The notes beneath the pieces were generated by a model, which was given only the letters and a program-made list of their open reading frames with translations, was not told the origin of the DNA and ran no database searches. A stretch of DNA of 64,000 nt from assembly GCF_024437735.1 (NCBI RefSeq), contig NZ_JANFQO010000006.1:62001-126000 (forward strand). The letters are read 5' to 3'. A program made the position numbers and the translations under genes. The stretch comes from Tahibacter harae. GTDB taxonomy: Bacteria > Pseudomonadota > Gammaproteobacteria > Xanthomonadales > Rhodanobacteraceae. This document shows, one piece after another, positions 50,995 to 59,277 of this stretch (position 1 is its first letter; each line of letters begins with the position of its first letter).

Positions 50995-51112
50995 CACAGC
51001 GGACGCGGCGCCGCCGGCTGTCCCTGCGGATCCGCTTCCTGTCGCGGATCCGCAGCGGCTCCGATTGAAAGATTCCGCAATTATCCAAACCCATCGCCAG
51101 CCGAGGTATTCC

Positions 51113-51400
51113 ATGAAAATGCCAATCCTTGCCGTTTTATTGCTGCTCGCCGGTTCCGCCTGCGCGCAGAACTCCAACAATCCGACGGCGAACAACCCCA
51201 ACAATCCCACTGATCGCAGCGGCATGAACATGCCGTCGTTCGACTCGGTCGACACCAACCGCGACGGCAGCGTGTCCCAGGCCGAATTCGACGCGGCCAA
51301 GGTGCGCAACATGACGTTGGCCCAGGTCGACCAGAACAGCGACGGAATGGTCTCCCGCGACGAGTGGAACAAGCATTCCGATAAACCCGAGCGCCGCTAG
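51113..51400 (+). CDS. secreted EF-hand protein
   Basis: A 95-aa exported protein: signal peptide MKMPILAVLLLLAGSACAQ with a Cys at the end, so it may be a lipoprotein (AGSAC lipobox-like). Two EF-hand loops follow: DTNRDGSVSQAEF and DQNSDGMVSRDEW, both with the right acidic spacing for Ca2+. Asn/Pro-rich linker before them. Confidence 0.82.
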   Translation: MKMPILAVLLLLAGSACAQNSNNPTANNPNNPTDRSGMNMPSFDSVDTNRDGSVSQAEFDAAKVRNMTLAQVDQNSDGMVSRDEWNKHSDKPERR

Positions 51401-51480
51401 CGGCACAGCAGTACCGCGACCGGCTGCGGCGCTGCGGCAGCGGTCATGCGCGCCGCCTAGGGAGGCGGTGCGCCGAAGGC

Positions 51481-51537
51481 GGACACAGTAGCCGGCTGTC
51501 TGTGGAAGCGGCCCATTGACGTCCGGCTACTGTGTCC
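51481..51537. repeat. perfect 15-bp inverted repeat pair
   Basis: GGACACAGTAGCCGG at 51481-51495 and its exact complement at 51523-51537, with a 27-bp spacer. It lies in the leader of the hemerythrin gene. It may form a hairpin in the mRNA, act as an operator, or be a small mobile (MITE-like) unit; I see no flanking duplication. Confidence 0.5.
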
Positions 51538-51610
51538 AGGCCCGCAGCCAGCTGCGGCAGCAGCGACGATTGCCTTTCCGCCAGCCCTACAGCCAGCAAG
51601 GAAGTACGTC

Positions 51611-52144
51611 ATGGCATCACGCAACCACCCGACCATCATCGAACTGCTCAAGGCCGACCACCGCGAAGTGGATAAATTGTTCGAGGAATTTGAACAGGCC
51701 GAAGGCAACGCGAAAAAACAGATGCTGCTCGCCAGCCGCATAGGCCAGGCCCTCACCATCCACGCGGAGATCGAGGAAAACCTGTTCTATCCGGCGGTGC
51801 TGCCGCTGCTGGACGAGGAAGGCGCCGACCTCACCTGGGAGGCGGCCGTCGAACACGGCACGCTGCGCGGGCTCATCGCCGGCATGAACGGCGGCGATCC
51901 GGCCCAGCCCGCGATCAAGGCGCATGTGACCGTGCTCAAGGAGTATGTGCAGCACCACGTGCGCGAAGAGGAAAAGGAGCTGTTCCCGCGCGTGCAGCAG
52001 CTGGACCTGGATCTCGAAGCAATGGGCGCGGAGATGCTCCAACTCAAGGAAGGCCTCGCTGCCGCGGCAGCAGAGCCGGACACGAACAGCCGGACCATCC
52101 TGATCGCGGACGTTTCGGTCCGCGACGTGGCGGCCTGGCACTAG
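51611..52144 (+). CDS. hemerythrin HHE domain protein
   Basis: A 177-aa four-helix di-iron protein. Ligands are visible as His17 (KADHREV), His51 and Glu55 (IHAEIEENLFYP), His near 82 (VEHGTL), the HH pair in YVQHHVREEEKELFPRV near 122, and the Glu after it. Likely binds O2 or NO or handles oxidative stress. C-terminal tail of about 40 residues is extra. Ends in a strong terminator. Confidence 0.88.
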   Translation: MASRNHPTIIELLKADHREVDKLFEEFEQAEGNAKKQMLLASRIGQALTIHAEIEENLFYPAVLPLLDEEGADLTWEAAVEHGTLRGLIAGMNGGDPAQPAIKAHVTVLKEYVQHHVREEEKELFPRVQQLDLDLEAMGAEMLQLKEGLAAAAAEPDTNSRTILIADVSVRDVAAWH

Positions 52145-52174
52145 ATCGCCGCTACGGCCGGCCTTCCGCTTGAT

Positions 52175-52201
52175 CCCGGCCCGCGAGGGGCCGGGTTTTT
52201 T
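52175..52201 (+). terminator. rho-independent terminator
   Basis: CCCGGCCC and GGGCCGGG with a GCGAG loop, then TTTTTT. 30 bp after the hemerythrin stop. Confidence 0.9.
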
Positions 52202-52293
52202 CGTGCGCGATTGCGCCGGCCCTGCTGCGGCGCCAGCTGGCCTCCGCGGCAGGTCGCCGCGGCGGAACAGACCGGTCGCCGGCCGCCTGCCCG

Positions 52294-52878
52294 CTATCCG
52301 GCCCGCACGGATTCATCCGCACCTGCGCTGACCTGCAGCGCGCGCAGCGTCGCCGTGGCAGACAGCTGCAGTGCGGCCGCCAGATCGCCGGCGCTGCAGG
52401 CCGCCTCGCCGGACAGCCAGGCGACGATGGGCGAGAACATGCCGTCGGCCAGGGCATGGGCGGCCAGGCGCGGCGGAATGCGCAGGCGGCTGCGGTATTG
52501 GCGAGCCAGGCTGGATTCGATCTGCGCGATCAGCGCCCTGCGCACCACGCGCAGCGCCGCGCCGTGGAAAATGCTGCGCGCCAGCGCGCGGTTTTCCCAG
52601 AAGTGCTGCAGGATGCCGGCGACCCGCGCCGTGCCCGCTTCGGCGCTGACGATGCCGGCGAGGATGGAGAAGGGGCCGTACAGGGCGGCGGAGAGCAACT
52701 CATCCTTGTTGCGGAAATGTTCGTAGAACGTGGAACGGCCCACGCCCGCCGCGGCCAGCACGTCGGCCACGCGGATCTCGTGGTAGCGGCGGCTGAGCAC
52801 CAGGGTGAAGAAGGCCGACAGCAATTCGTCGCGGGTGCGCTGGCGGCGGGGATCCGTTTTCTGCGGGCTGCTGCTCAT
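52294..52878 (-). CDS. TetR family transcriptional regulator
   Basis: A 194-aa repressor with the TetR HTH at about 14-58 (RTRDELLSAFFTLVLSRRYHEI, VADVLAAAGVGRSTFYEHFRNKDELL). The C-terminal helical domain is for ligand binding and dimerisation. It is divergent from the membrane protein at 52984 with a 105-bp gap, its most likely target. Confidence 0.92.
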   Translation of the reverse strand: MSSSPQKTDPRRQRTRDELLSAFFTLVLSRRYHEIRVADVLAAAGVGRSTFYEHFRNKDELLSAALYGPFSILAGIVSAEAGTARVAGILQHFWENRALARSIFHGAALRVVRRALIAQIESSLARQYRSRLRIPPRLAAHALADGMFSPIVAWLSGEAACSAGDLAAALQLSATATLRALQVSAGADESVRAG

Positions 52879-52983
52879 GGCCGGGATGGTCCCACGAAAC
52901 GCGGCGGACATTGCGCCGCGATTGTCCGGAATCCGCCGGCGCGCGGCTGCTAGTTTTCCGCCGCCACCTTGCCGGAGCCGATC

Positions 52984-53658
52984 ATGTCCCCGCCTGTCCC
53001 CGTTTCGCCCGCGCGCCACCCGGTTGCCGCGGCCGTGCTGATCGCGGCCGCCGTGCTGCAACTGGCGGCGATGGCGTTCCATCCCGTCGCCCACGGCGAC
53101 AGCGCCGCCGAGCGGGTCGCCTCGATCGCGGCACAGGCGCCGCTCAGTGCGCATGTACATGGGTTGCTGATTCTGCTCGTGCTCGCGGCCTGGCTGGCGC
53201 TGGCGCAGTATTCCGGCCCGCGCGCGCAGCGGCCGCTGGTGCGCTGCGCCGGGCGGCTGTACGGGCTGGGGGTGGCTGCAATGTCGGGCGCGGCGCTGGT
53301 CAACGGATTCGCCGCCGGCCATTTCGCGGCGCGGGCGCTGCGCGCGAGCGAGACCGTGCAGGCCGCGGCGCCGGCCGTGCTGCTGTTCGCCGCGGCGCTG
53401 AACCAGGCACTGGCAGGTTTCGGCACGCTGCTGCTGTCCTGCGGCATCGCGGCCTGGTCGCTGGACTTGTGGCGTGCGCCGGACGGGTTGGCGCGGCTGG
53501 TTTCGGTCTACGGCATGGCGGCGGCCACCGCTTGCGCCATCGCCTATCTTGGCGGCCTGCGGCTGGATGTGGCGGGCATGGGCGCAGTCCTGCTGGCGCA
53601 GGCGCTGTGGTATGTGCTGCTGGGCGTGCTGCTGTTGCGCGCGCCCGCGTTGCGCTGA
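52984..53658 (+). CDS. 224-aa membrane protein, unknown, divergent from TetR
   Basis: About six hydrophobic segments, starting AAAVLIAAAVLQLAAMAFHPV and including HVHGLLILLVLAAWLALAQYS and GAVLLAQALWYVLLGVLLL. No family recognised. Its position suggests control by the TetR regulator; substrate unknown. Confidence 0.7.
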   Translation: MSPPVPVSPARHPVAAAVLIAAAVLQLAAMAFHPVAHGDSAAERVASIAAQAPLSAHVHGLLILLVLAAWLALAQYSGPRAQRPLVRCAGRLYGLGVAAMSGAALVNGFAAGHFAARALRASETVQAAAPAVLLFAAALNQALAGFGTLLLSCGIAAWSLDLWRAPDGLARLVSVYGMAAATACAIAYLGGLRLDVAGMGAVLLAQALWYVLLGVLLLRAPALR

Positions 53659-53719
53659 GCCGCCTGGGCCGGCCGCGGTTCATGGCCGGGCCGGGAACGA
53701 ATCATTGCGAGGAGGGAAC

Positions 53720-54184
53720 ATGTCCATCATGCAGCATCGCATCTCCGCGGGAGCACTGGTCGAGCAGGATGGGTGCCTGTTGCTGGTGCGTCACGCGGTG
53801 CCCGGAAAATACGACTTCTGGGTAGCGCCCGGCGGCGGCGTGCAGGGCGAGGAGTCGCTGGAGCAGGCCGCCGCGCGCGAGGTGCGCGAGGAGACCGGGC
53901 TGGAAGTCCGCGTCGGACCGCTGGCGTATATCGAGGAATTCCATTCGCCGCACACGCGCCATGTGAAGTTCTGGTTTCTGGCCGAGGTGCTGGGCGGAAC
54001 CCTGAGCGCGGACCGTGCCGAAGCCCGGATCGAACACATCGTCGAGACAGCCTGGCTGGCGCGGGCGGACTTCGCCGGCAGGGCGGTGTTTCCACCGTTC
54101 CTGGCCGGCGATTACTGGGAGCGCCGCGCCGCCGGAATTGCCGCGCCGGTGCGGCTGCCTTTGCGTGCGATGCAATTCTGGTAG
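53720..54184 (+). CDS. Nudix hydrolase
   Basis: A 154-aa enzyme that would hydrolyse a nucleoside-diphosphate-linked substrate. Nudix box at residues 39-61: G-x5-E-x7-REVREETGL, with the catalytic glutamates at 54, 57 and 58. ISAGALVEQDGCLLLVRH is the usual first strand. GAGGAGGGAACA before the ATG is a good ribosome site. Substrate unknown. Confidence 0.92.
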   Translation: MSIMQHRISAGALVEQDGCLLLVRHAVPGKYDFWVAPGGGVQGEESLEQAAAREVREETGLEVRVGPLAYIEEFHSPHTRHVKFWFLAEVLGGTLSADRAEARIEHIVETAWLARADFAGRAVFPPFLAGDYWERRAAGIAAPVRLPLRAMQFW

Positions 54185-54344
54185 CCGCAGCGGAAAGGCC
54201 GCATGCGAAGTACGGCGGCGCGGATTCCTGCAGGCCAGGTATTCCGGCCGCAACGCGCCGCGGCCACGGGTTCCGGCGCGGCGGGCATCCCGCTGGACAC
54301 GCGCCTGCGCTATCGTGTGGCGTCGTTCTGTCCGCCAGGATCCC

Positions 54345-55148
54345 ATGTCATCTCTCCACTTCGCTGCGCTGTTGTTGCTGGCTTTCGCACCGGCCGCCAG
54401 CGCCATCGTCATCCGCGACGACGTGCCGGAGGGGCGCTACCGCGTCGCGCCGGAGGAATTCCCGGCGCTGGCGGATCTGCCGCATGAAGGGCATGGCGTA
54501 CTGATCGCCAGGCAATGGGTGGTCACCGTTGCGCATGCGGTGCAGGGAACCGCCGTGAACGAGATCTGCCTGGCCGGCCGCGCACGCGCAGTGGCCGAAG
54601 TCATCCTGCACCCGGCCTACCGCAGGCCGGACAAATCACTGGAAAGCGGCGATGCTGCGCCGCTGATTGCGGCGCTCGCGGCCAGCGACGATATTGCGCT
54701 GATCCGCCTGGCCGAGCCGGTCGAGGACGTGAAACCGGTGGCCCTGTTCCGCGGCAACGGCGAAGAAGGAAGGCTGGCCAGGCTGTTCGGTGCCGGCGCC
54801 AGCGGCGACGGACGCCGCGGTCAGGACATGCAGTCGCCGCATCGCACGGTACTGCGCCGCGCCTACAACCGGATCACGCAGGCGCAGGGACGCTGGTTGA
54901 CCTATCGCTTCGACAGCGGCAGCACGGCGCTGCCGCTGGAAGGCATGCTCGGCAATGGCGACAGTGGCGGACCGGTGCTGATACGCCAGGGTGGTTCCTG
55001 GAAGCTGGCCGGGCTGGCCTCGTGGAAGCTGGCCCAGGGCGAACTGGCGGATTTCCGCCCGGGCCTGTACGGCCAGGTCAGCTATCAGGTGCGCCTGTCG
55101 CACTATGCGGCGTGGATCGCCGAAGTGATGGCGGCGCGGGACAGGTGA
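54345..55148 (+). CDS. secreted trypsin-like serine protease
   Basis: A 267-aa exported S1 protease. Signal peptide MSSLHFAALLLLAFAPAASA (1-20). Catalytic triad: His in WVVTVAHAV (about 64), Asp in SDDIALIRL (about 117), Ser in GNGDSGGPVL (about 212). Substrate-pocket residues before the serine give no clear specificity. Ends in YQVRLSHYAAWIAEVM. Confidence 0.9.
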   Translation: MSSLHFAALLLLAFAPAASAIVIRDDVPEGRYRVAPEEFPALADLPHEGHGVLIARQWVVTVAHAVQGTAVNEICLAGRARAVAEVILHPAYRRPDKSLESGDAAPLIAALAASDDIALIRLAEPVEDVKPVALFRGNGEEGRLARLFGAGASGDGRRGQDMQSPHRTVLRRAYNRITQAQGRWLTYRFDSGSTALPLEGMLGNGDSGGPVLIRQGGSWKLAGLASWKLAQGELADFRPGLYGQVSYQVRLSHYAAWIAEVMAARDR

Positions 55149-55391
55149 ACGGCGCGGCCCTGAGGTTGGGCAGGCGGGAATGGCGCAACACGGGTTCCTG
55201 TTTTGGGATCGTCGTCACGAGGGAGATCTCTACCGCGGCGAATCCGCGCAACGGATCGGGACGCCCATTTCCTGTTCCAGCCGCTTGCGGCGGATCGGCG
55301 CGATGACGCAATGCCAGTGCGATGTCGCAAGCAAGGCACGGTTTCGCTTTTTCGCTCATGCCCGCCTGTGCAAATGGGGCAGTGCAACTGG

Positions 55392-55455
55392 GGACACCCA
55401 CAGTCCGGAACCGCCGTGAAGGGCGCCATTTCAGGACACCCATAGTCCGGAACCG
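55392..55455. repeat. 22-bp direct repeat
   Basis: Copies at 55392-55413 and 55434-55455, each reading GGACACCCAYAGTCCGGAAC plus CG and differing at one base, 20 bp apart. Part of a degenerate intergenic repeat area. Confidence 0.6.
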
Positions 55456-55985
55456 TGGCGAATCGGCGCACGGATCGGGACGGCCATTTCCTGCCGCTGC
55501 AGACCCATGCGATCGCTCAATCCCGCCGCAACGCCTCCGGCCAGACGCGGGCCGCTGTTCCGCTCGCGCCCGTCGGCGTGAGAAAGCGTGAAGAACAGTG
55601 ATTGCGCATGCACCTACGGCGGCGCAGCGAATTCTGGGTCATGAAATTCGGTATTTGCCATGACATTGACGCTGCGGTGCAAGGGATTTCCCGGATGCGC
55701 GAACTGCGACAGGGTTGGCAGACTTCGGCGGCTGGTGAGGATGCGGGCACGCGGCGGGCACAAGGATTCTCGCAACGCTGATGGGATGGACCAAGTCCCG
55801 TGACCGATCCAGCCGCGGCCGGGGCGCTTGCGCCCCTGGCCGCGTCCCTTCGCGGCTCGCCGGTACAGCGCCGATCCGTGGCCGTCTGCCAGTCATCGCA
55901 ATTGTTGCCGTGGCTTGAATGCGGGCCGCCAGGCTCCGCGGCCAGCTCAGCCCACCTTGTTTCCCGGCGATACCTGAGGTCTGAT

Positions 55986-56008
55986 CCGGTATCGGAATCC
56001 GATACCGG
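55986..56008. promoter_or_regulatory. perfect operator dyad upstream of the XRE gene
   Basis: CCGGTATCGGA-A-TCCGATACCGG, 11-bp arms around one base, ends nine bases before the ATG at 56018. Its position between promoter and start suggests autoregulation by the XRE protein. Confidence 0.65.
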
Positions 56009-56017
56009 GCAGTACGT

Positions 56018-56755
56018 ATGAGCGCCGCCAAGATCCTCGTCGAGAACATCCGCAGCGTGCTGCGCCAGCGCGGCATCACCTATCGCCAGCTGGCGCAGTT
56101 GCTGGGCGTGAGCGAGCCCACCATCAAACGCGATCTGGGCCGCGGCGATTTCTCCCTGGCGCGGCTGGACCGCATCTGCGAAGTGCTGCAGCTCAGCCTG
56201 GCCGAGCTGGTCGATGCCAGTGCACCGCTCAGCGTGCACGAGTTCAGCGACGCGCAGGAGCGCGCCCTCGTGCGCGATCCGCAGCTGTTGCTGCTGACCT
56301 ATCTCGTAGTCAACGACTGGAAGTGGGAGGAGATCGCCAGCACCTATGCCTTCGACGAATCGCAGCTGGTCAGCCTGCTGCTGCGCCTGGACGAGCTGCG
56401 CATTGTCGATTACCGCCCGCCGCGCCGTATCAAAAAATTGACTTCGCGCACTTTTTCCTGGCGCCGCGACGGGCCGGTGCACGAATTTTTCCTGGCGCGG
56501 GTGGCCGGTGAATTCCTGCGCGGGCCGTTCGACGGCGTGGGCGACGCCTTCCAGTTCGTCAGCGGCATGCTGTCGATGGCTTCGCGCACGCAGCTGCGCG
56601 CGGCGCTGGTGCGGCTGGCGCAGGAATTCGACGAGCTGGCGCGGCAGGATGCGCGCCTGCCGCTGCGGCAGCGTGACGGCTTCAGCCTGATGCTGGGCCT
56701 GCGCCAGTGGGAGTTTTCCGAGTTCACACGGCTTCGACGCCGGCGCGATCCATGA
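56018..56755 (+). CDS. XRE-family regulator with large C-terminal domain
   Basis: A 245-aa protein with an N-terminal XRE HTH (IRSVLRQRGITYRQLAQLLGVSEPTIKRDL, about 12-41) and a long helical C-terminal domain of unknown kind (LLLLTYLVVNDWKWEEIAS, REFLRGPFDGVGDAFQFVSGM). Such chromosomal XRE regulators often sense a metabolite through the C-terminal part. The dyad upstream points to autoregulation. Confidence 0.85.
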   Translation: MSAAKILVENIRSVLRQRGITYRQLAQLLGVSEPTIKRDLGRGDFSLARLDRICEVLQLSLAELVDASAPLSVHEFSDAQERALVRDPQLLLLTYLVVNDWKWEEIASTYAFDESQLVSLLLRLDELRIVDYRPPRRIKKLTSRTFSWRRDGPVHEFFLARVAGEFLRGPFDGVGDAFQFVSGMLSMASRTQLRAALVRLAQEFDELARQDARLPLRQRDGFSLMLGLRQWEFSEFTRLRRRRDP

Positions 56756-56852
56756 TGCGCGGGGCTTCAGGAACGGGGCCGCGTCGTCACCGTGTCACAA
56801 TAGGCCGCGGCCATCGGGCCGCCGTATACGCAACAGGCGACAAGGAATCACC

Positions 56853-57683
56853 ATGAACAGGAAAACTCCGCTGCGCTGCCTGCCGGCCCTGCTGCTTGCC
56901 GGTGCCGCGCTGGCGCCCGCCGCCCAGGCCGAGCGGCCGATGGCGCTGGACCGCATCTATTTCTCCGCCGGCGCCTACCAGGCCGACAGCGATGCCGACG
57001 CCCGCATCAACGGGTCCAACGATGTGATCGGCAGCGATGTGAACTTCGAGGACGATTTCGGCCTCACCAAGGACCGCGTCGTGGGCCGCGCCCGCTTCGG
57101 CTTCCTGATCGGCGACAGCCAGGGCATCGAGGTCGACGGCTACCGCTTCCACCGCGATGCCAGCACCACCCTGCGCCGCCAGATCAACTACGACGGCAGC
57201 ACCTTCGACATCGGCGCCAATGTGCAGGGCGAGCTGAACATGGATTTCGCCAGCGTGGCCTGGCGCTGGTGGATACCGGCCGGCGAACGCGATGTCTGGG
57301 GCATAGGCCTGGGTGGCGGCTACTACCGCGTGGCCGGCAAGGTGAGCGGCGATGCCTCGCTCAACGGCAGCACCACCCGGGTCGATCTGCGCGACAGCGA
57401 ATCGGCCTGGGCGCCGCTGGTAGAACTGGGCTGGCGCCATGCCTTCAGCGATTCGGCCCGTCTCTATGCCGATATCGCCGGCGTGTATAAGAACGGCGGT
57501 TCCATTTCGGGACATATCTACAACGCCACCCTGGGCTTCGAGTTTTTCCCGTTCCGCCATGTCGGCTTCGGCGTGGAATACGGCGCCCAGCGCATCCGTA
57601 TCGACGCGGACAAACGCGATTTCGACGGCAAGTTGAACATCAACCTGTCCGGTCCTTCGGTATTCCTGAAGGCGCGTTACTGA
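56853..57683 (+). CDS. outer-membrane beta-barrel protein
   Basis: A 276-aa protein with a signal peptide (residues 1-26, ending AQA) and alternating amphipathic strands ending in an aromatic (GPSVFLKARY), the usual C-terminal barrel signal. Gly-rich GIGLGGGYYRVAG and NATLGFEFFPFRHVGFGVEYG strands resemble OmpW/OprF-N-like small barrels. Followed by a perfect hairpin. Confidence 0.8.
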   Translation: MNRKTPLRCLPALLLAGAALAPAAQAERPMALDRIYFSAGAYQADSDADARINGSNDVIGSDVNFEDDFGLTKDRVVGRARFGFLIGDSQGIEVDGYRFHRDASTTLRRQINYDGSTFDIGANVQGELNMDFASVAWRWWIPAGERDVWGIGLGGGYYRVAGKVSGDASLNGSTTRVDLRDSESAWAPLVELGWRHAFSDSARLYADIAGVYKNGGSISGHIYNATLGFEFFPFRHVGFGVEYGAQRIRIDADKRDFDGKLNINLSGPSVFLKARY

Positions 57684-57691
57684 GACGCGGA

Positions 57692-57718
57692 CGGAACGGC
57701 CGCATGGCGGCCGTTCCG
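57692..57718. terminator. bidirectional hairpin
   Basis: A perfect 12-bp stem CGGAACGGCCGC / GCGGCCGTTCCG with an ATG loop, between convergent genes. No T-run. Confidence 0.7.
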
Positions 57719-57788
57719 CCGTACGGGCGTAACCGTTACCGCAGGCGCGCATTCCTGCGCAGGCCTGCCACTTCGCCCCGCAACGCGG

Positions 57789-58910
57789 CTAAGGCGCCGT
57801 CGCCGCGGGCGCGGCCGATGGCGCTGGCGGCTGCGGTCGGCTGCCGGCGCAATTGCCGCCCAGATCGGCGCTGAGGCGCAGATTCTGCGGCGGCGTGGTG
57901 AACGTCAGGCGCTGCTGCATCGCCGGCGAAACCCAGACCGTGCCGTCGTCGGCCACCAGCAGCACGCAGCTCACGCCCAGCGAGCGCGCCAGGGCTTCCA
58001 GCCCTTCCGCGCCGCCTATCATCAGGCTGGTCGAGGCCACGTCGGCCACGACGGCATCGGTATGGATCACACTGACCGCGGCCACGCCGCGTGCCGGCCT
58101 GCCATCGCGCGGGTCCAGCACGTGGCCCCAGCGTTCGCCTTCGCGCTCGCGGAACTTGTTGTAGTTGCCGGAGGAGAACAGCGCCTCGTGGCCGCGCAGT
58201 TCCACACCGGCCAGGGTCTGGTGCTGCGGCGAGCTGATGCCGACGCGCCAGGGCCGTTCGTCGGCCTGGCCCAGCGCGAGCACATCGCCGCCGACGTTGA
58301 TCAGCGCATTGGCGATGCCCTGGCGCTTGAGCAGGGCGGCGATCTGCTCGGCCGCATAGCCTTCGGCCAGGCCGTTCAAATCCAGCTGTATATGCCGGTT
58401 GCGCGAGGTGACCGTACCGTCCTCGGCCACGCTGATGTCATCCATGCGCGGCCGTGTGGCGAGCAGGGTGTCGATGGTGGACTGGGGCGGCGGCGGGGTG
58501 GTGATGGGATAGTCGCTGGTGTGGAAGCCCCACAGGCCGACCAGGCTGCCTATGGCGGCGTTGAACAGGCCCTGGCTGCGCACATAGCCCTGCTGGGCGC
58601 TGCGCAGCAGGCCGGCGAGTTCGGGCGAGGCCTGGTAGGGCAGGTCCTGGGCGATGGCGGCGTTGAGCCGCATCAGGTCGCTCATCTCCCAGGGATGCCA
58701 GGCGCGCTGGTCGCGCTGCAGCTGTTCGCCGATGGCACCGAAGGCGGCGGCCGCGGCCGCCGGCGGCACGCCGCGCAGTTCCACGTCGGTGAGGCCGCCG
58801 AAGATGACGAAGCTGGCCTTGTGCACATCCGCCCGCGGCCGCCCGTACAGCCATGCCGCCGCGGCCAGCAGCGCGGCGGCGGCGAGGACGAAACCGGCCA
58901 GCCGCTTCAA
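57789..58910 (-). CDS. apbE: FAD:protein FMN transferase (ApbE family)
   Basis: A 373-aa flavin transferase that attaches FMN to Thr residues of target proteins, as in Rnf/Nqr complexes. Features: N-terminal membrane anchor (AGFVLAAAALLAAAAWL), FGGLTDVELRGV, LNGLAEGYAAEQIA (Mg2+/FAD site), ALINVGGDVLALG and the HVLDPRDGRPARGVAAVSVI region followed by ADVASTSLMIGG. Start: no ATG near the anchor; TTG at 58910 lies four bases after the PilZ stop and fits an operon, while an ATG at 58976 would overlap PilZ by 62 bases. No Nqr/Rnf genes are seen here. Confidence 0.85.
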   Translation of the reverse strand: MKRLAGFVLAAAALLAAAAWLYGRPRADVHKASFVIFGGLTDVELRGVPPAAAAAAFGAIGEQLQRDQRAWHPWEMSDLMRLNAAIAQDLPYQASPELAGLLRSAQQGYVRSQGLFNAAIGSLVGLWGFHTSDYPITTPPPPQSTIDTLLATRPRMDDISVAEDGTVTSRNRHIQLDLNGLAEGYAAEQIAALLKRQGIANALINVGGDVLALGQADERPWRVGISSPQHQTLAGVELRGHEALFSSGNYNKFREREGERWGHVLDPRDGRPARGVAAVSVIHTDAVVADVASTSLMIGGAEGLEALARSLGVSCVLLVADDGTVWVSPAMQQRLTFTTPPQNLRLSADLGGNCAGSRPQPPAPSAAPAATAP

Positions 58911-58914
58911 GCGC

Positions 58915-59277
58915 CTATTCCCAGCTGTGCCGGCCGCGTTCCAGCCAGGCCTGCAGCAGCGCCTGGTCCTGCGCACTGATGTCGATGAAGCGCAGGCCTA
59001 CCCAGTGCTGGCCGGGCACGCTGGCCTGCTCGGTCCATTGCTCGTGCAGGCCGATTTCCAGCTGGTGCAACTGGCCGTTTTCGTCGGGCAGCTGGAAGGC
59101 GAACTGGTACAGCGCATCGTCCCGGGCCGGGCGGTCGCTGACCAACATCATGCCGTCGATGGAGAGATTGCCGATGCGGCCCACGCTCTCGCCGGTGATG
59201 GTGTTGATGACCTGGATGATTTCCTCGGCGCGGCGGCGCGGCGCGCGGCGGTGTTCGACCATGAGCTTGTTCCTCAT
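58915..59277 (-). CDS. PilZ domain c-di-GMP-binding protein
   Basis: A 120-aa single PilZ domain. Both c-di-GMP motifs are present: the RxxxR-like RRAPRRR near residues 10-16 and NLSIDG near 37-42. The rest follows the barrel (MMLVSDRP, HQLEIGLHEQW, HWVGLRFIDIS). ATG overlaps the DUF1631 stop by 4 bp, so the two proteins are made together and may act together. Confidence 0.9.
   Translation of the reverse strand: MRNKLMVEHRRAPRRRAEEIIQVINTITGESVGRIGNLSIDGMMLVSDRPARDDALYQFAFQLPDENGQLHQLEIGLHEQWTEQASVPGQHWVGLRFIDISAQDQALLQAWLERGRHSWE

Larger units (their letters stand above)
55149..56017. other. 870-bp intergenic region with duplicated segments
   Basis: No gene supported on either strand. It contains two duplications: about 37 bp at 55237-55274 and 55457-55493, and 22 bp at 55392-55413 and 55434-55455. 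The 3' end holds the operator of the XRE gene. Confidence 0.5.
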
